From positions 372,001 through 436,000 of the forward strand of contig NZ_JBBPFS010000004.1 of the NCBI RefSeq assembly GCF_038069765.1: a stretch of DNA of 64,000 bases. The letters run 5' to 3'. Origin of the DNA: Arthrobacter_B sp038069765. Its GTDB lineage: Bacteria > Actinomycetota > Actinomycetes > Actinomycetales > Micrococcaceae. Below the pieces are notes generated by a model. That model was not told the origin of the DNA. It worked only from the letters and a program-made list of their open reading frames with translations, and did no database searches. This document shows positions 34,496 to 43,674 of this stretch, piece after piece; position 1 is the first letter of the stretch; each line of letters begins with the position of its first letter. Made by a program: the position numbers and the translations under genes.

Positions 34496-34690
34496 GGTCA
34501 CTTCCTTCCGGCCATCGGGCCCACGGGCGTTCTGGGCGGGCGCTGCACAGACACTTTCCCTATAGTAGTGGTCCGGCAGGGGACAATGGACACTTTTGTG
34601 CCGTGTGAACACCGGTTAGACGCTGCTCTCCCGCCCGGCCTGCCGCCAATTTCACAGCCACAGCTGCTGGCCGGGTGCAACGCGGGCCGC

Positions 34691-36058
34691 TTAGAACAGC
34701 AGCTCGAGCGCTTCAGCCAGGGTGCTCACTTCACGGACCTTGAACCCCGCCGGCACCGCGACCGGGCCGTTGGGGGACGCCGGAACGACGGCGTGGGTGA
34801 AGCCCAGGCGTTCGGCCTCGGAGATCCGCCGGGCAATGCCCGGGACGGGCCGGACTTCACCGGCGAGTCCGACTTCGCCGAAGGCAATCAGCTGTGCGGG
34901 CAGGGGCTTGTTCATTTTGGCCGAGGCCACGGCCAGCGCCACGGCCAGATCGGTGGCGGGTTCGCCGAGCTTCACGCCGCCCACGGTCGCCACATAGCTG
35001 TCATCCTTGGCCAGGTTCATGGATGCCCGTGCCTGCAGCACGGCCAGGAGCATGGCCACCCGGGAAGAATCCAGCCCGCTCGTGGCGCGCCGCGCCTGGG
35101 CGTTGCTGGTTTCAGCCAGCAGCGCCTGGACCTCGGCCAGCAGGGGACGCTTTCCCTCCAGGGTGACGGTGATGCAGGTGCCGGACACCGGTTCCTTGGT
35201 CCGGGACACAAAGAGGCCGGACGGGTCCGCCAGGCCCTCGATCCCTTCCTCGGTCAGGTCGAAACAGCCCACTTCGTCAGTGGGGCCGTACCGGTTTTTC
35301 ACCGCACGCAGCAGCCGCAGCCGGGAGTGCCGGTCGCCGTCGAACTGGCAGACCACGTCCACGAGATGCTCCAGCAGCCGCGGGCCGGCAATGGATCCGT
35401 CCTTGGTAACGTGCCCCACCAGCAAAGTGGTCATGTTGTTGTTCTTGGCGGCATTAATCAGGGACGCCGCCACCTCGCGCACCTGGCTGACTCCGCCGGC
35501 GCTGCCGTCCACGGCCGCGCTGCTGAGGGTTTGCACGGAATCTACGATCAGCAGCGCCGGCTTGACCTGCTCCACCTGGCCCAGAGCCTGTCCCAGATCG
35601 GTTTCAGCGCTCAGGTACAGGGAATCGGACACCGCTCCGATGCGCTCCGCGCGCAGCTTTACCTGTGCCGTGGACTCTTCCCCCGTGACGTACAGGACAT
35701 CCCTGCCTCCGTTTCCCACCTTCGCCGCTACGTCCAGCAGCAGCGTGGACTTGCCGACGCCCGGTTCGCCGGCGAGCAGGATGACGGCCCCCGGAACCAG
35801 CCCGCCGCCCAGCACCCGGTCCAGTTCGTCCACACCGGTGGGCTGGAAGGAAGCGGAGGAGGCATCGACGTCGGCAATGCGCAGGGCGGGCCGGGCCACG
35901 GTGGTTGCAGCGGTGGTGCGGGCAACAACTTCGGCGGCTTCCTCGACCGTTCCCCAGGCCTGGCACTCGCCGCAGCGTCCCACCCATTTGGCCGTGGTCC
36001 AGCCGCATTCTGCACAGCGGTAGTTGGCGGTTTTCGCGCGGGTAGTCTTCGTGGCCAT
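34691..36058 (-). CDS. radA: DNA repair protein RadA
   Basis: Sms/RadA helicase that assists recombination and branch migration. The zinc finger (Cys15, Cys18, Cys29, Cys32), Walker A GEPGVGKST (97-105), the RadA-specific KNRYG motif (AVKNRYGPTDEVGCF) and the C-terminal Lon-like domain (RAVSGLDSSRVAMLLA-type region, IAFGEVGLAGEVRPV) are present. 455 aa is normal. It precedes disA on the same strand and follows the FUSC gene by 36 bases. Confidence 0.97.
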   Translation of the reverse strand: MATKTTRAKTANYRCAECGWTTAKWVGRCGECQAWGTVEEAAEVVARTTAATTVARPALRIADVDASSASFQPTGVDELDRVLGGGLVPGAVILLAGEPGVGKSTLLLDVAAKVGNGGRDVLYVTGEESTAQVKLRAERIGAVSDSLYLSAETDLGQALGQVEQVKPALLIVDSVQTLSSAAVDGSAGGVSQVREVAASLINAAKNNNMTTLLVGHVTKDGSIAGPRLLEHLVDVVCQFDGDRHSRLRLLRAVKNRYGPTDEVGCFDLTEEGIEGLADPSGLFVSRTKEPVSGTCITVTLEGKRPLLAEVQALLAETSNAQARRATSGLDSSRVAMLLAVLQARASMNLAKDDSYVATVGGVKLGEPATDLAVALAVASAKMNKPLPAQLIAFGEVGLAGEVRPVPGIARRISEAERLGFTHAVVPASPNGPVAVPAGFKVREVSTLAEALELLF

Positions 36059-36094
36059 CCAAACAGGCTATCCCGCGCCGGTGACACTTTCCGC

Positions 36095-37225
36095 TCACAC
36101 CTCGGCGAGGTAGCCCACCGCTTCTTCGTGGGTGAGGCCGGTGGACTCGAGCAGGTCCACCACCAGCGGCCGGAAGAGCATGACCAGGGCATCCCCCTGG
36201 ATGTCGGTCACTCCCAGAGTTGCCGGATTCAGCCGTGCCCCCACCAGGGCCAGTTCATTGCGGGCCTGACGCAGGTGCTTTTCACGCGTCCCCGCCGATT
36301 CTCCGCCGGCCAGGGCACGGGCCAGGATATCCACGGCTTCCGCCGTGTCATTCACGACGTCCGACACGCGGTCGATCGCATCATCATGCAAAGCGGCATG
36401 GTTGATGACCGACGTGGTGCGGCGGGCAAACACCCGGCTGTTGCGCACCGCCAGATCCAGGTACCCGATGGATCCGCGCAGGTCTCCGAGCTCGGCAAGA
36501 TGGCGCCGGTAGGCCGGGGAAATGCGGGCCACCTCCCGCGCATCGCGGACGCTGCGGGCCAGGGCATCGAGCTGGGGCTGGGTGTTGCGGGCGCGGACCA
36601 GGGCGTGCCAGGCAATGGTGGAATCGCTCTTGGCCACCGCCTCGGCGCATTGGCGCAGCACCGCGGAGAGCTCATGCAGCAGGTCCCGGACATTGGACTG
36701 CGGTTCGCGCCGGGGGTCGCGCGGCGCGAGCATGGTCACGATGAGGGCAAAAAGTCCGCCAACAATGGCATCGAGGCTGCGCGTGAAGGCGCCGCCGTCC
36801 GGGGCCGGGAGCAGCACCACCAGCAGCGACTGAAGTCCCAGCTGGGTCGTGAAGATGACGCCGCGGTCCAAAAAGCGCGCCAGCATCACGGAAAGAAAGA
36901 GGACGACGGCGGCCTGCCAGAGGCCCGTGCCCAAAACATGCAGGAGCAGTTCGCCAATGGTAATGCCCAGGGTGCAGCCAATGCCCACCTCCAGCACGCG
37001 GCGGGTGCGCGGCTCACGGGAAAAACCGAGCGAAATCAGGGCGGCGGTGGCCGCAAAGAGCGGACCTTCATGGCCCATGACGTACTGCGCAAAGGCATAC
37101 GCACCCACGGCACAGATCGTCATCTGGAGGGCCGGCACCACCGAGTTCCGGCTCCGGTGAAGCCCCACCCGTATCCGGTTTCGCAGGAAGCCCCGGCTCT
37201 GGGCTAAACGGTCGCGTGGGGGCAT
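36095..37225 (-). CDS. FUSC/aromatic acid exporter family membrane protein
   Basis: A 376-aa protein with a block of about six transmembrane helices in the first 170 residues (VPALQMTICAVGAYAFAQYV, PLFAATAALISLG, VGIGCTLGITIGELL, LWQAAVVLFLSVMLA, LGLQSLLVVLL, AIVGGLFALIVTML), followed by a long cytoplasmic helical domain. A TAALISLGF segment with flanking Arg fits the fusaric acid resistance/aromatic exporter superfamily. It lies just upstream of radA on the same strand and may be co-transcribed. Substrate unknown. It is divergent from pstS. Confidence 0.75.
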   Translation of the reverse strand: MPPRDRLAQSRGFLRNRIRVGLHRSRNSVVPALQMTICAVGAYAFAQYVMGHEGPLFAATAALISLGFSREPRTRRVLEVGIGCTLGITIGELLLHVLGTGLWQAAVVLFLSVMLARFLDRGVIFTTQLGLQSLLVVLLPAPDGGAFTRSLDAIVGGLFALIVTMLAPRDPRREPQSNVRDLLHELSAVLRQCAEAVAKSDSTIAWHALVRARNTQPQLDALARSVRDAREVARISPAYRRHLAELGDLRGSIGYLDLAVRNSRVFARRTTSVINHAALHDDAIDRVSDVVNDTAEAVDILARALAGGESAGTREKHLRQARNELALVGARLNPATLGVTDIQGDALVMLFRPLVVDLLESTGLTHEEAVGYLAEV

Positions 37226-37335
37226 GCCAACAGTCTAGGTCCCGTCCGCCCTTACCCTCCATCCGGAAAGGTTCCATGACGCCGCCCGCACAAAGCATTC
37301 GGGACCATAAAACGTTTCCTGCCGCTCTCAGTGCT

Positions 37336-37357
37336 GTTCACCTTTCGTTAACCTTCC
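37336..37357 (+). promoter_or_regulatory. PHO-box-like direct repeat upstream of pstS
   Basis: Two adjacent 11-base direct repeats, GTTCACCTTTC and GTTAACCTTCC, resemble the PHO box bound by the response regulator PhoP in Streptomyces. They lie 100 bp upstream of the pstS start codon, so induction under phosphate starvation is expected. Confidence 0.7.
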
Positions 37358-37457
37358 CCGGCGACGATCAGTACAGGGACGGAAACAGTCCGCTCCTGCG
37401 AACGGCCCCCGCGTGCCACTGCCTGCACCGGGGATTCGGCCCTTGAAAGGGATAAAC

Positions 37458-38585
37458 GTGTTGGTTTCTGGAAAATTCAGTACTGCAGCAGTCCTTATGT
37501 CGGTAGCAGCCCTCACCCTTACAGCCTGCGGCAGCGACAGCGCAACCGCCCCCGCCGGCGGTGCGCAGTCCTCCTCGCCGGAGAGCACGGTCACCGGAAC
37601 CCTGTCCGGGGCGGGTGCGTCCTCACAGGACTCCGCCATGCAGGCCTGGATCGCCGGGTTCGGCGAAGCGAACCCGGGAGCATCCGTTCAGTACTCGGCA
37701 GACGGCTCAGGCGCAGGCCGCGAGGCGCTGCTGGCCGGAGGCGTGCAGTTTGCCGGTTCGGATGCCTACTTGGACGACGAAGAGGCCGCCGCTGCCGCCG
37801 AGGTCTGCGGCCCGGACGGTGCACTGCACATTCCCGCCTATATTTCGCCGATCGCCGTGGCCTTCAACCTGCCCGGCCTCGACGCACTGAATCTGGATGC
37901 CGTCACGATCGCGAAGATCTTCCGCGGTGAAATCACGGCGTGGAACGATCCGGCCATCGCCGAGGCCAACCCCGGAGCGGACCTGCCCGGCACCCCGATC
38001 ACCCCGGTGCACCGCGGCGACGAGTCGGGTACCACCAAGAACTTCACGGAGTACCTTGCGGCCGCAGCACCGCAGGCCTGGACGGATAAAGCCTCAGGTG
38101 AATGGCCTGCCGGAATCGGCAACGGGGAGAACGCCTCCGGCACCGGCGGCGTCGTCTCCCTCGTGACCTCCACCGCAGGGGCCATCACCTACGCCGATGC
38201 GTCAGCGGCCGGGGATCTGGGCACCGTCAGCGTCCTGGTCGGCAGCGACTACGTTCCGCTGAGTTCGGACGCTGCGGCAAAGGCCGTTGAAACATCCACT
38301 CCGGTCACCGGCGAGGGCCGGCCGGAAGGTGACATGGCCATGGAGCTTGACCGGGACACCGCCGAATCCGGCGCCTACCCGCTGGTGCTCGTGTCGTACC
38401 ACGTGTACTGCACCGGGTACCCGGACGCCGAAACCGTTGAACTGGTCCAGGCCTTCGGCGAGTACGTGGTCAGCGAAGAAGGGCAGTCCGCCGCCGGAGA
38501 AGCCGCCGGCAGCGCCCCCCTCTCCGATGCACTGCGGAAGCAGGCAGTGACCGCCCTGGAGAGCATCAGCGTGTTGCAGCAGTAG
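37458..38585 (+). CDS. pstS: Phosphate ABC transporter substrate-binding lipoprotein PstS
   Basis: Extracellular phosphate receptor anchored by lipid. Start GTG 37458 has AAAGGG just upstream, then a signal peptide ends in lipobox L21-T22-A23-C24. The phosphate-binding segments TLSGAGASSQDSAM, YSADGSGAGREALL, FAGSDAYL and HRGDESGTTKNFTEYL are typical PstS. 375 aa. It is the first gene of pstSCAB and carries the PHO-box-like repeat upstream. A hairpin separates it from pstC, as is usual for the highly expressed binding protein. Confidence 0.96.
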   Translation: MLVSGKFSTAAVLMSVAALTLTACGSDSATAPAGGAQSSSPESTVTGTLSGAGASSQDSAMQAWIAGFGEANPGASVQYSADGSGAGREALLAGGVQFAGSDAYLDDEEAAAAAEVCGPDGALHIPAYISPIAVAFNLPGLDALNLDAVTIAKIFRGEITAWNDPAIAEANPGADLPGTPITPVHRGDESGTTKNFTEYLAAAAPQAWTDKASGEWPAGIGNGENASGTGGVVSLVTSTAGAITYADASAAGDLGTVSVLVGSDYVPLSSDAAAKAVETSTPVTGEGRPEGDMAMELDRDTAESGAYPLVLVSYHVYCTGYPDAETVELVQAFGEYVVSEEGQSAAGEAAGSAPLSDALRKQAVTALESISVLQQ

Positions 38586-38605
38586 AAAGTCGTGGGACAG
38601 TGAAA

Positions 38606-38633
38606 GTGGGCCCCGCAGACCTGCGGGGCCCAC
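38606..38633 (+). terminator. Hairpin between pstS and pstC
   Basis: A perfect 12-bp stem (38606-38617 with 38622-38633), GACC loop and no T-run. It probably protects the pstS message or gives partial read-through to pstC. Confidence 0.7.
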
Positions 38634-38765
38634 AAGCCTGCGGGAACGTGTTTGACCGGGACGGCGGAGGCCGGAGGGATGTTGACCGCCTCACCCTGGA
38701 CGGGGGGCCCGCGCAGGGTCAGTAGAGTTTAAGCAGATGCCAGTGAAGAACCGAAGGGTTGTGCA

Positions 38766-39698
38766 GTGTCCAGCAAGTCCATAGAAGGCACCGGCGGTGC
38801 CGGCCGTGCCGGGGATAAGGTCTTTTCCGGCATAACGCTCCTGGCCGGCTGCCTCATCCTTCTTGTCCTGTTTTCCGTTGCCGTGTTCCTGCTCTGGCAG
38901 GCGCTGCCCACCTTTACGGCGGACTCTGCGGACATCAGCGGCGGCGAAGGTTTCCTTACCTATATTTGGCCGCTCGTCATCGGCACCGTGATAGCCGCCG
39001 CCATCGCCCTGGCTATCGCCACGCCGGTGGGCATCGGCGTCGCACTCTTCATCTCGCATTACGCACCGCGCCGCATGGCGCAGGGCCTGGGCTACCTTAT
39101 TGACCTGCTGGCCGCCATTCCCTCGGTGGTCTACGGCGCCTGGGGCATGATGGTGCTGGCACCGGCGCTGGTGGGTCCTTACACCTGGCTGGCGGACAAC
39201 GCCGGGTGGATCCCGATCTTTTCCGGGCCGGCCAGCCAGACCGGCAAGACCATGCTGACGGCCGGGATCGTGCTGTCGGTCATGGTGCTGCCGATCATCA
39301 CATCGCTGACCCGGGAAATCTTCCTGCAGACCCCGAAGCTGCATGAGGAGGCCGCCCTGGCCATGGGCGCCACCCGGTGGGAAATGATCCGCATGGCAGT
39401 GTTTCCCTTCGCCCGCCCGGGCGTGATCAGCGCCGTGATGCTGGGCCTGGGCCGCGCCCTGGGTGAAACTATGGCAGTGGCCCTGGTGCTTTCCTCCGGC
39501 GGCCTGATCGCCAGCCTCATCCGGCCGGGGAACCAGACCATCGCGGCCGAAATCGCCCTGAACTTCCCCGAGGCCTACGGGCTGCGCCTGTCCGAGCTGA
39601 TCGCTGCCGGCCTGGTGCTGTTCCTGATCACCCTGGCCGTGAATGTGATCGCACGCTGGATCATCAGCCGCCACAAAGAATTCTCCGGAGCCAACTGA
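38766..39698 (+). CDS. pstC: Phosphate ABC transporter permease PstC
   Basis: First membrane-spanning subunit of the phosphate importer. Six hydrophobic helices are read, starting with FSGITLLAGCLILLVLFSV, and the EAA loop contacting the ATPase is PKLHEEAALAMGATRWEMIRM. 310 aa from GTG 38766. The stop overlaps the start of pstA by one base. Part of pstSCAB. Confidence 0.95.
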   Translation: MSSKSIEGTGGAGRAGDKVFSGITLLAGCLILLVLFSVAVFLLWQALPTFTADSADISGGEGFLTYIWPLVIGTVIAAAIALAIATPVGIGVALFISHYAPRRMAQGLGYLIDLLAAIPSVVYGAWGMMVLAPALVGPYTWLADNAGWIPIFSGPASQTGKTMLTAGIVLSVMVLPIITSLTREIFLQTPKLHEEAALAMGATRWEMIRMAVFPFARPGVISAVMLGLGRALGETMAVALVLSSGGLIASLIRPGNQTIAAEIALNFPEAYGLRLSELIAAGLVLFLITLAVNVIARWIISRHKEFSGAN

Positions 39699-40801
39699 TG
39701 CAGACACAGACACTCAGCCGCCGTCCGGCCACGCTCACCAAGAACCGGCTGCCCCGCTACGCGGTGTGGGCCGCCCTGGGCGCAGCCGTCATCCTCGGTG
39801 CCGCTCTCTCCGCCCTGATCGGCTTCGGTATCGCAAGTTTTGCCATCTTCACCGCGGTGATCTTCGTTGTGTCGGCCACTGCCGTGACGGGCATCGTTGA
39901 AGGCCGCCGCCGTGCCGTGGACCGGTTTGCCACCTACCTGGTGTGCGGATCCTTCCTGCTGGCACTCGTTCCGCTGGTTTCGGTGATTTTCACCGTTCTG
40001 TCCAAGGGCCTCGCCGGGCTGAGCCCGGACTTCCTGTTCACCTCCATGGGCGGCATGACCGGCGCCGTGGACAACACCAGCGCCGAGACCGGCGGACCGG
40101 TCATGGGCGGGGCGTACCACGGCATTGTGGGCACCCTGCTGATTACCCTGTGGGCCACCATCATTTCCGTGCCGATCGGCCTGCTGACCGCCGTCTACCT
40201 GGTGGAGTACAGCCACGGCGGGCCGCTGTCCCGGGCGATCACGTTCTTCGTTGACGTCATGACCGGCATCCCGTCCATTGTGGCCGGGCTCTTCGCGGCC
40301 GCCTTCTTCGGGCTGGTGTTCGGCCCGGGCGTTCGGACCGGCTTTGTGGCCGCCGTCGCGCTCTCCGTCCTGATGATTCCCGTGGTGGTGCGTTCCACCG
40401 AGGAAATGCTGAAAATCGTCCCGAATGAACTGCGTGAAGCCTCCTACGCCCTGGGCGTTCGGAAGTGGCGGACCATCCTCAAGGTGGTGGTGCCGACGGC
40501 GATCTCCGGTATTGCATCGGGTGTCACCCTCGCGATTGCCCGCGTTATCGGCGAAACGGCACCGCTGCTCGTCACCGCCGGGTTTGTGAACACCATCAAC
40601 ATGAACGTGTTCGCAGGCTGGATGACAACGCTGCCCACGTACATCTACCGCCAGCTGATGAGCCCCACCTCACCCACCAACACAGATCCCAGCACCCAGC
40701 GCGCCTGGGCGGCCGCCCTGCTGCTGATCATCATGGTGATGCTCCTGAACCTCGGCGCCCGCCTCATTGCCCGCCTCTTCGCGCCCAAGACCGGCCGCTG
40801 A
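39698..40801 (+). CDS. pstA: Phosphate ABC transporter permease PstA
   Basis: Second permease subunit. It carries two extra N-terminal hydrophobic helices (YAVWAALGAAVILGAALSAL and GIASFAIFTAVIFVV) before the conserved six-helix core, and the EAA loop is PNELREASYALGVRKWRTI. 367 aa is longer than the about 290-aa E. coli form because of the N-terminal addition, common in Arthrobacter relatives. It overlaps the pstC stop and ends 71 bp before pstB. Confidence 0.94.
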   Translation: MQTQTLSRRPATLTKNRLPRYAVWAALGAAVILGAALSALIGFGIASFAIFTAVIFVVSATAVTGIVEGRRRAVDRFATYLVCGSFLLALVPLVSVIFTVLSKGLAGLSPDFLFTSMGGMTGAVDNTSAETGGPVMGGAYHGIVGTLLITLWATIISVPIGLLTAVYLVEYSHGGPLSRAITFFVDVMTGIPSIVAGLFAAAFFGLVFGPGVRTGFVAAVALSVLMIPVVVRSTEEMLKIVPNELREASYALGVRKWRTILKVVVPTAISGIASGVTLAIARVIGETAPLLVTAGFVNTINMNVFAGWMTTLPTYIYRQLMSPTSPTNTDPSTQRAWAAALLLIIMVMLLNLGARLIARLFAPKTGR

Positions 40802-40872
40802 CCGGGCCAACCCGCACCGCGGCGGTGCCCGCACCGCACCGCCTCCCCGGAATTTCGAACAGAAGGAAAAAC

Positions 40873-41652
40873 ATGTCCAAGCGAATCGACGTCAAGGACC
40901 TCAACGTCTACTACGGCGACTTCCTGGCCGTAGAAAACGTCAACATCAATATCGAGGCGAAGTCCGTCACGGCGTTTATCGGCCCCTCCGGCTGCGGCAA
41001 GTCAACATTCCTGCGGACGCTGAACCGAATGCATGAAGTCCTGCCGGGCGCCCGCGTGGAGGGCGAAGTACTGCTGGACGGCGAAAACCTCTATGGCCCC
41101 GGGGTGGACCCGGTGACCGTCCGAAGCCACATCGGCATGGTGTTCCAGCGCCCCAATCCGTTCCCCACCATGTCCATCCGCGACAATGTGCTGGCCGGCG
41201 TGAAGCTGAACAACAAGCGCATTTCCAAGTCCGACGCCGATGACCTGGTGGAACGGTCCCTGACCGGGGCCAACCTGTGGAAGGAAGTCCGGGACCGCCT
41301 GGACAAGCCGGGGTCCGGTCTTTCCGGCGGCCAGCAGCAGCGTCTATGCATTGCCCGCGCCATCGCGGTCTCCCCGGAGGTCATCCTGATGGACGAGCCG
41401 TGCTCGGCCCTGGACCCGATCTCCACCCTCGCCATTGAGGACCTCATTGAGGAGCTCAAGAGTGAGTACACGGTGGTTATCGTGACCCACAACATGCAGC
41501 AGGCAGCCCGGGTTTCGGACAAGACGGCGTTCTTCAACATTGCGGGCACGGGCAAGCCGGGCAAGCTGATCGAGTACGCGGACACCCCGGTGATCTTCAG
41601 CAACCCGGCCCAGAAAGCAACCGAAGACTACGTCTCCGGCCGCTTCGGATAG
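40873..41652 (+). CDS. pstB: Phosphate ABC transporter ATPase PstB
   Basis: Energises Pst uptake. Walker A GPSGCGKST near residue 38, signature LSGGQQQRLCIARA, Walker B VILMDEPCSALDP and the H-loop IVTHNMQQAARVSD are all present. 259 aa, from ATG 40873 with AGAAGG upstream. It is the last gene of pstSCAB; no phoU follows, but a DUF47 (PhoU-like) gene lies opposite. Tandem repeats follow the stop. Confidence 0.97.
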   Translation: MSKRIDVKDLNVYYGDFLAVENVNINIEAKSVTAFIGPSGCGKSTFLRTLNRMHEVLPGARVEGEVLLDGENLYGPGVDPVTVRSHIGMVFQRPNPFPTMSIRDNVLAGVKLNNKRISKSDADDLVERSLTGANLWKEVRDRLDKPGSGLSGGQQQRLCIARAIAVSPEVILMDEPCSALDPISTLAIEDLIEELKSEYTVVIVTHNMQQAARVSDKTAFFNIAGTGKPGKLIEYADTPVIFSNPAQKATEDYVSGRFG

Positions 41653-41672
41653 CCCCTAGCGGGCCCCTATCG

Positions 41673-41686
41673 GGCCCTGCAGGGCC
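41673..41686. other. Perfect 14-base palindrome after pstB
   Basis: GGCCCTGCAGGGCC is fully self-complementary and lies 20 bp past the pstB stop, just before the tandem repeats; it could form part of a terminator. Confidence 0.5.
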
Positions 41687-41705
41687 GGCTCGGGGGCTGG
41701 CTGCC

Positions 41706-41768
41706 GGCCGGCGCCGCAGCGCCGCAGGCCGGCGCCGCAGCGCCGCAGGCCGGCGCCGCAGCGCCGCA
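41706..41768. repeat. Three tandem 21-bp repeats between pstB and pit
   Basis: The unit GGCCGGCGCCGCAGCGCCGCA occurs three times exactly, end to end (41706-41726, 41727-41747, 41748-41768), plus a partial GGCC. It sits between two convergent genes; each unit contains the self-complementary GGCGCC. No protein uses it. Confidence 0.92.
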
Positions 41769-41815
41769 GGCCTGCCCCTCGCGGGCCCCGGAGGCCGCTT
41801 AGGGCTGGGGTGCGG

Positions 41816-42826
41816 CTAGAGCAGCGGGCTGATCGCCAGGAAGAGGATTCCGCCGAGCACGGCGGTGGCCGGTGCCGTGGTCAGCCACGTGACCAGGATT
41901 TCGCGCAGCGGAATGAACCGGACGGTGGAAAACCGCTGGTTGGCTCCGGCGCCCACAATGGCCGAGGTCATGGTCTGCGTGCTGGAGAGCGGAATCTGCA
42001 GCCACAGGGCGCCCATGAACAGCATCGAGGAACTGGCCGCCGTCGCGCTCATTCCGCGCAGCGGGTCAATGCGCACGAGCCGGTTGCCCAGCGTGTGGCT
42101 GATCCGCCAGCCGCCGAAGAGGCTGCCAGCGGCCAGCGCGGTGCCGGCAAAAACCTGCACCCACAGCGGAATGCCGGCGTCTGAAGAGTACCCGGCGGCC
42201 ACCAGAGCCAGGACAATCACGGCCATGGTCCGCTGCCCGTCCTGCATGCCGTGGCCGAGGGAAAACGCCGAGGTGAACACCGACTGGGCAATCCGGTTGC
42301 CGGCGTCGCCGCGGCGCGGTGAGCTGTAGCGCATCAGCCAGGTCGTGGGGAACACCAGCAGATAGGCCAGGACGAAGGCAACCACGGGGGAGAGCAGCAG
42401 CGGCAGGATAATCTGCTGCAGCAGCACCTGGTAGGACTCGGCAATGTTGGGCCCGCCCACCAGTGTGGAGGCAGCCCCGGAACCCACGATGCCGCCCACC
42501 AGCGCGTGGGTGGAGGACGAGGGCATCCGCCTCCACCACGTCCACAGCCCCCAGCCGCAGGCTGCCAGCAGCCCGGCGATCAGGATGCCCAGGCCCGGAG
42601 TTCCAGCGGGGAGCTGGATGAACCTGTCCGCCAGCACCAGGGCCAGGGCCGTGCTCAGCAGGGCACCGGTGAGGTTGAAGACGGCGGCCAGGAGGATGGC
42701 TACGGTTGGAGTGAGGGCCCGGGTGCGAACCGAGGTGGCAATGGAGTTGGAGACGTCGTGGAAGCCGTTAATGAACGCGTAGGCTCCGGCAAAGAGCACG
42801 ACGGCGGCCAGCAGGACCGGCTCCAC
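41816..42826 (-). CDS. pit: Inorganic phosphate transporter, PiT family
   Basis: Low-affinity phosphate (metal-phosphate) symporter. NGFHDVSNSIATSVRTRAL at the N-terminus and SSSTHALVGGIVGSG plus PLSSTQTMTSAIVGAG in the second half are PiT signatures, with about ten hydrophobic helices. 336 aa, GTG start at 42826. It begins immediately after the stop of the DUF47 gene, so the two are coupled. This gene faces the pst operon tail-to-tail. Confidence 0.94.
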   Translation of the reverse strand: MEPVLLAAVVLFAGAYAFINGFHDVSNSIATSVRTRALTPTVAILLAAVFNLTGALLSTALALVLADRFIQLPAGTPGLGILIAGLLAACGWGLWTWWRRMPSSSTHALVGGIVGSGAASTLVGGPNIAESYQVLLQQIILPLLLSPVVAFVLAYLLVFPTTWLMRYSSPRRGDAGNRIAQSVFTSAFSLGHGMQDGQRTMAVIVLALVAAGYSSDAGIPLWVQVFAGTALAAGSLFGGWRISHTLGNRLVRIDPLRGMSATAASSSMLFMGALWLQIPLSSTQTMTSAIVGAGANQRFSTVRFIPLREILVTWLTTAPATAVLGGILFLAISPLL

Positions 42827-43444
42827 CTAGGATTCCCGGACCAGGATGCCGCCCACGGAGGTTGCACACCGGCGAAGCTGGGTGCTGGTTCCTGCCAGCT
42901 GTTCGGCAAGGTCCCGGTGGCGCGCGTAGCTGAGGGCTTTATGGTCGCGGAGCAGTTCGGAAACCCAGATGCGGTGGGTGCGTTCGGCGCGCTTGGACAG
43001 CCGCAGCATTTCAATCCAGTAGTCGTCGAGGTCCTCAAGGGAGGCGAGCCGGCGCATCGCGCCGACGGTCAGTTCCGACTGCCGCCCAATCACCTCGAGC
43101 TGTTCGGCGGCACGGGCGGAGATGCCCGTGAGGCGGTACAGGGACACTACTTCCGCGGCCGCATCCAGGTTCTCCATTGCCGACATCAGGATGATTGAAA
43201 GGTCATACAGATCTTCGCGCGGCAGGGGATTGATGAAACTGGACCGCATCTGGGTCATCAGGGCGAAGTGCAGATCAGTGGATTCGGCCTCCAGCTGATG
43301 CATCTGCTCAGCGAGGCGCTCGTAGTCCGCCGGTTCGGCACCGAGGACTTCGGAGAGGGTGCCCGCTCCGCGCACCAGCACGCTTCCCATCTTGGACAGG
43401 AGCTCCAGCCCGGCGTTTTCCTGGGGAAAAAGCCGCAGCCTCAC
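42827..43444 (-). CDS. DUF47 (PhoU-like) Pit accessory protein
   Basis: Helical PhoU-like protein of the DUF47 family, which accompanies Pit transporters in bacteria and archaea and is thought to control them. MRLRLFPQENAGLELL at the N-terminus, FINPLPREDLYDLSIIL and MENLDAAAEVVSLYRL are typical. 205 aa from GTG 43444; it starts 17 aa before a stretch FELLSKMG-like helix. The stop codon abuts the pit start, with no gap. No PHO-box repeat was seen upstream. Confidence 0.88.
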   Translation of the reverse strand: MRLRLFPQENAGLELLSKMGSVLVRGAGTLSEVLGAEPADYERLAEQMHQLEAESTDLHFALMTQMRSSFINPLPREDLYDLSIILMSAMENLDAAAEVVSLYRLTGISARAAEQLEVIGRQSELTVGAMRRLASLEDLDDYWIEMLRLSKRAERTHRIWVSELLRDHKALSYARHRDLAEQLAGTSTQLRRCATSVGGILVRES

Positions 43445-43674
43445 TGGGAGATCCGGGAACGTCGGGTGCTGTCTGGGCCCTGCATGAAGTAGGTCACGGG
43501 CCTAAGATTATCGGCTGGGCGGGAAGACACAAAAGCGGTGCCGGACCGGGAGCGCCTCTCGGCGGAAGGCCGCTCGAAGCGGCTCTAAGTTGAAGCCCGG
43601 GGGTTCCGCAGTCCGACACCAATTTCAGTTTTCTACGCTTGGCCGACGATGTCAACACGAGGCCCGGCGGGCAC

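Noticed and set aside
33767..37207. An 1146-codon open frame on the plus strand across disA, radA and the FUSC gene
   Set aside because: It is antisense to three well-recognised genes, with low-complexity Gly/His/Gln composition and no domain; GC-rich third positions keep the opposite frame open.
41706..41768. The 21-bp repeats as a CRISPR array
   Set aside because: Units are contiguous with no spacers, and no cas genes are present.
43445..43674. A PHO box upstream of DUF47-pit
   Set aside because: Only a single weak TGACCTACTTC-like stretch, with no 11-base direct repeat.
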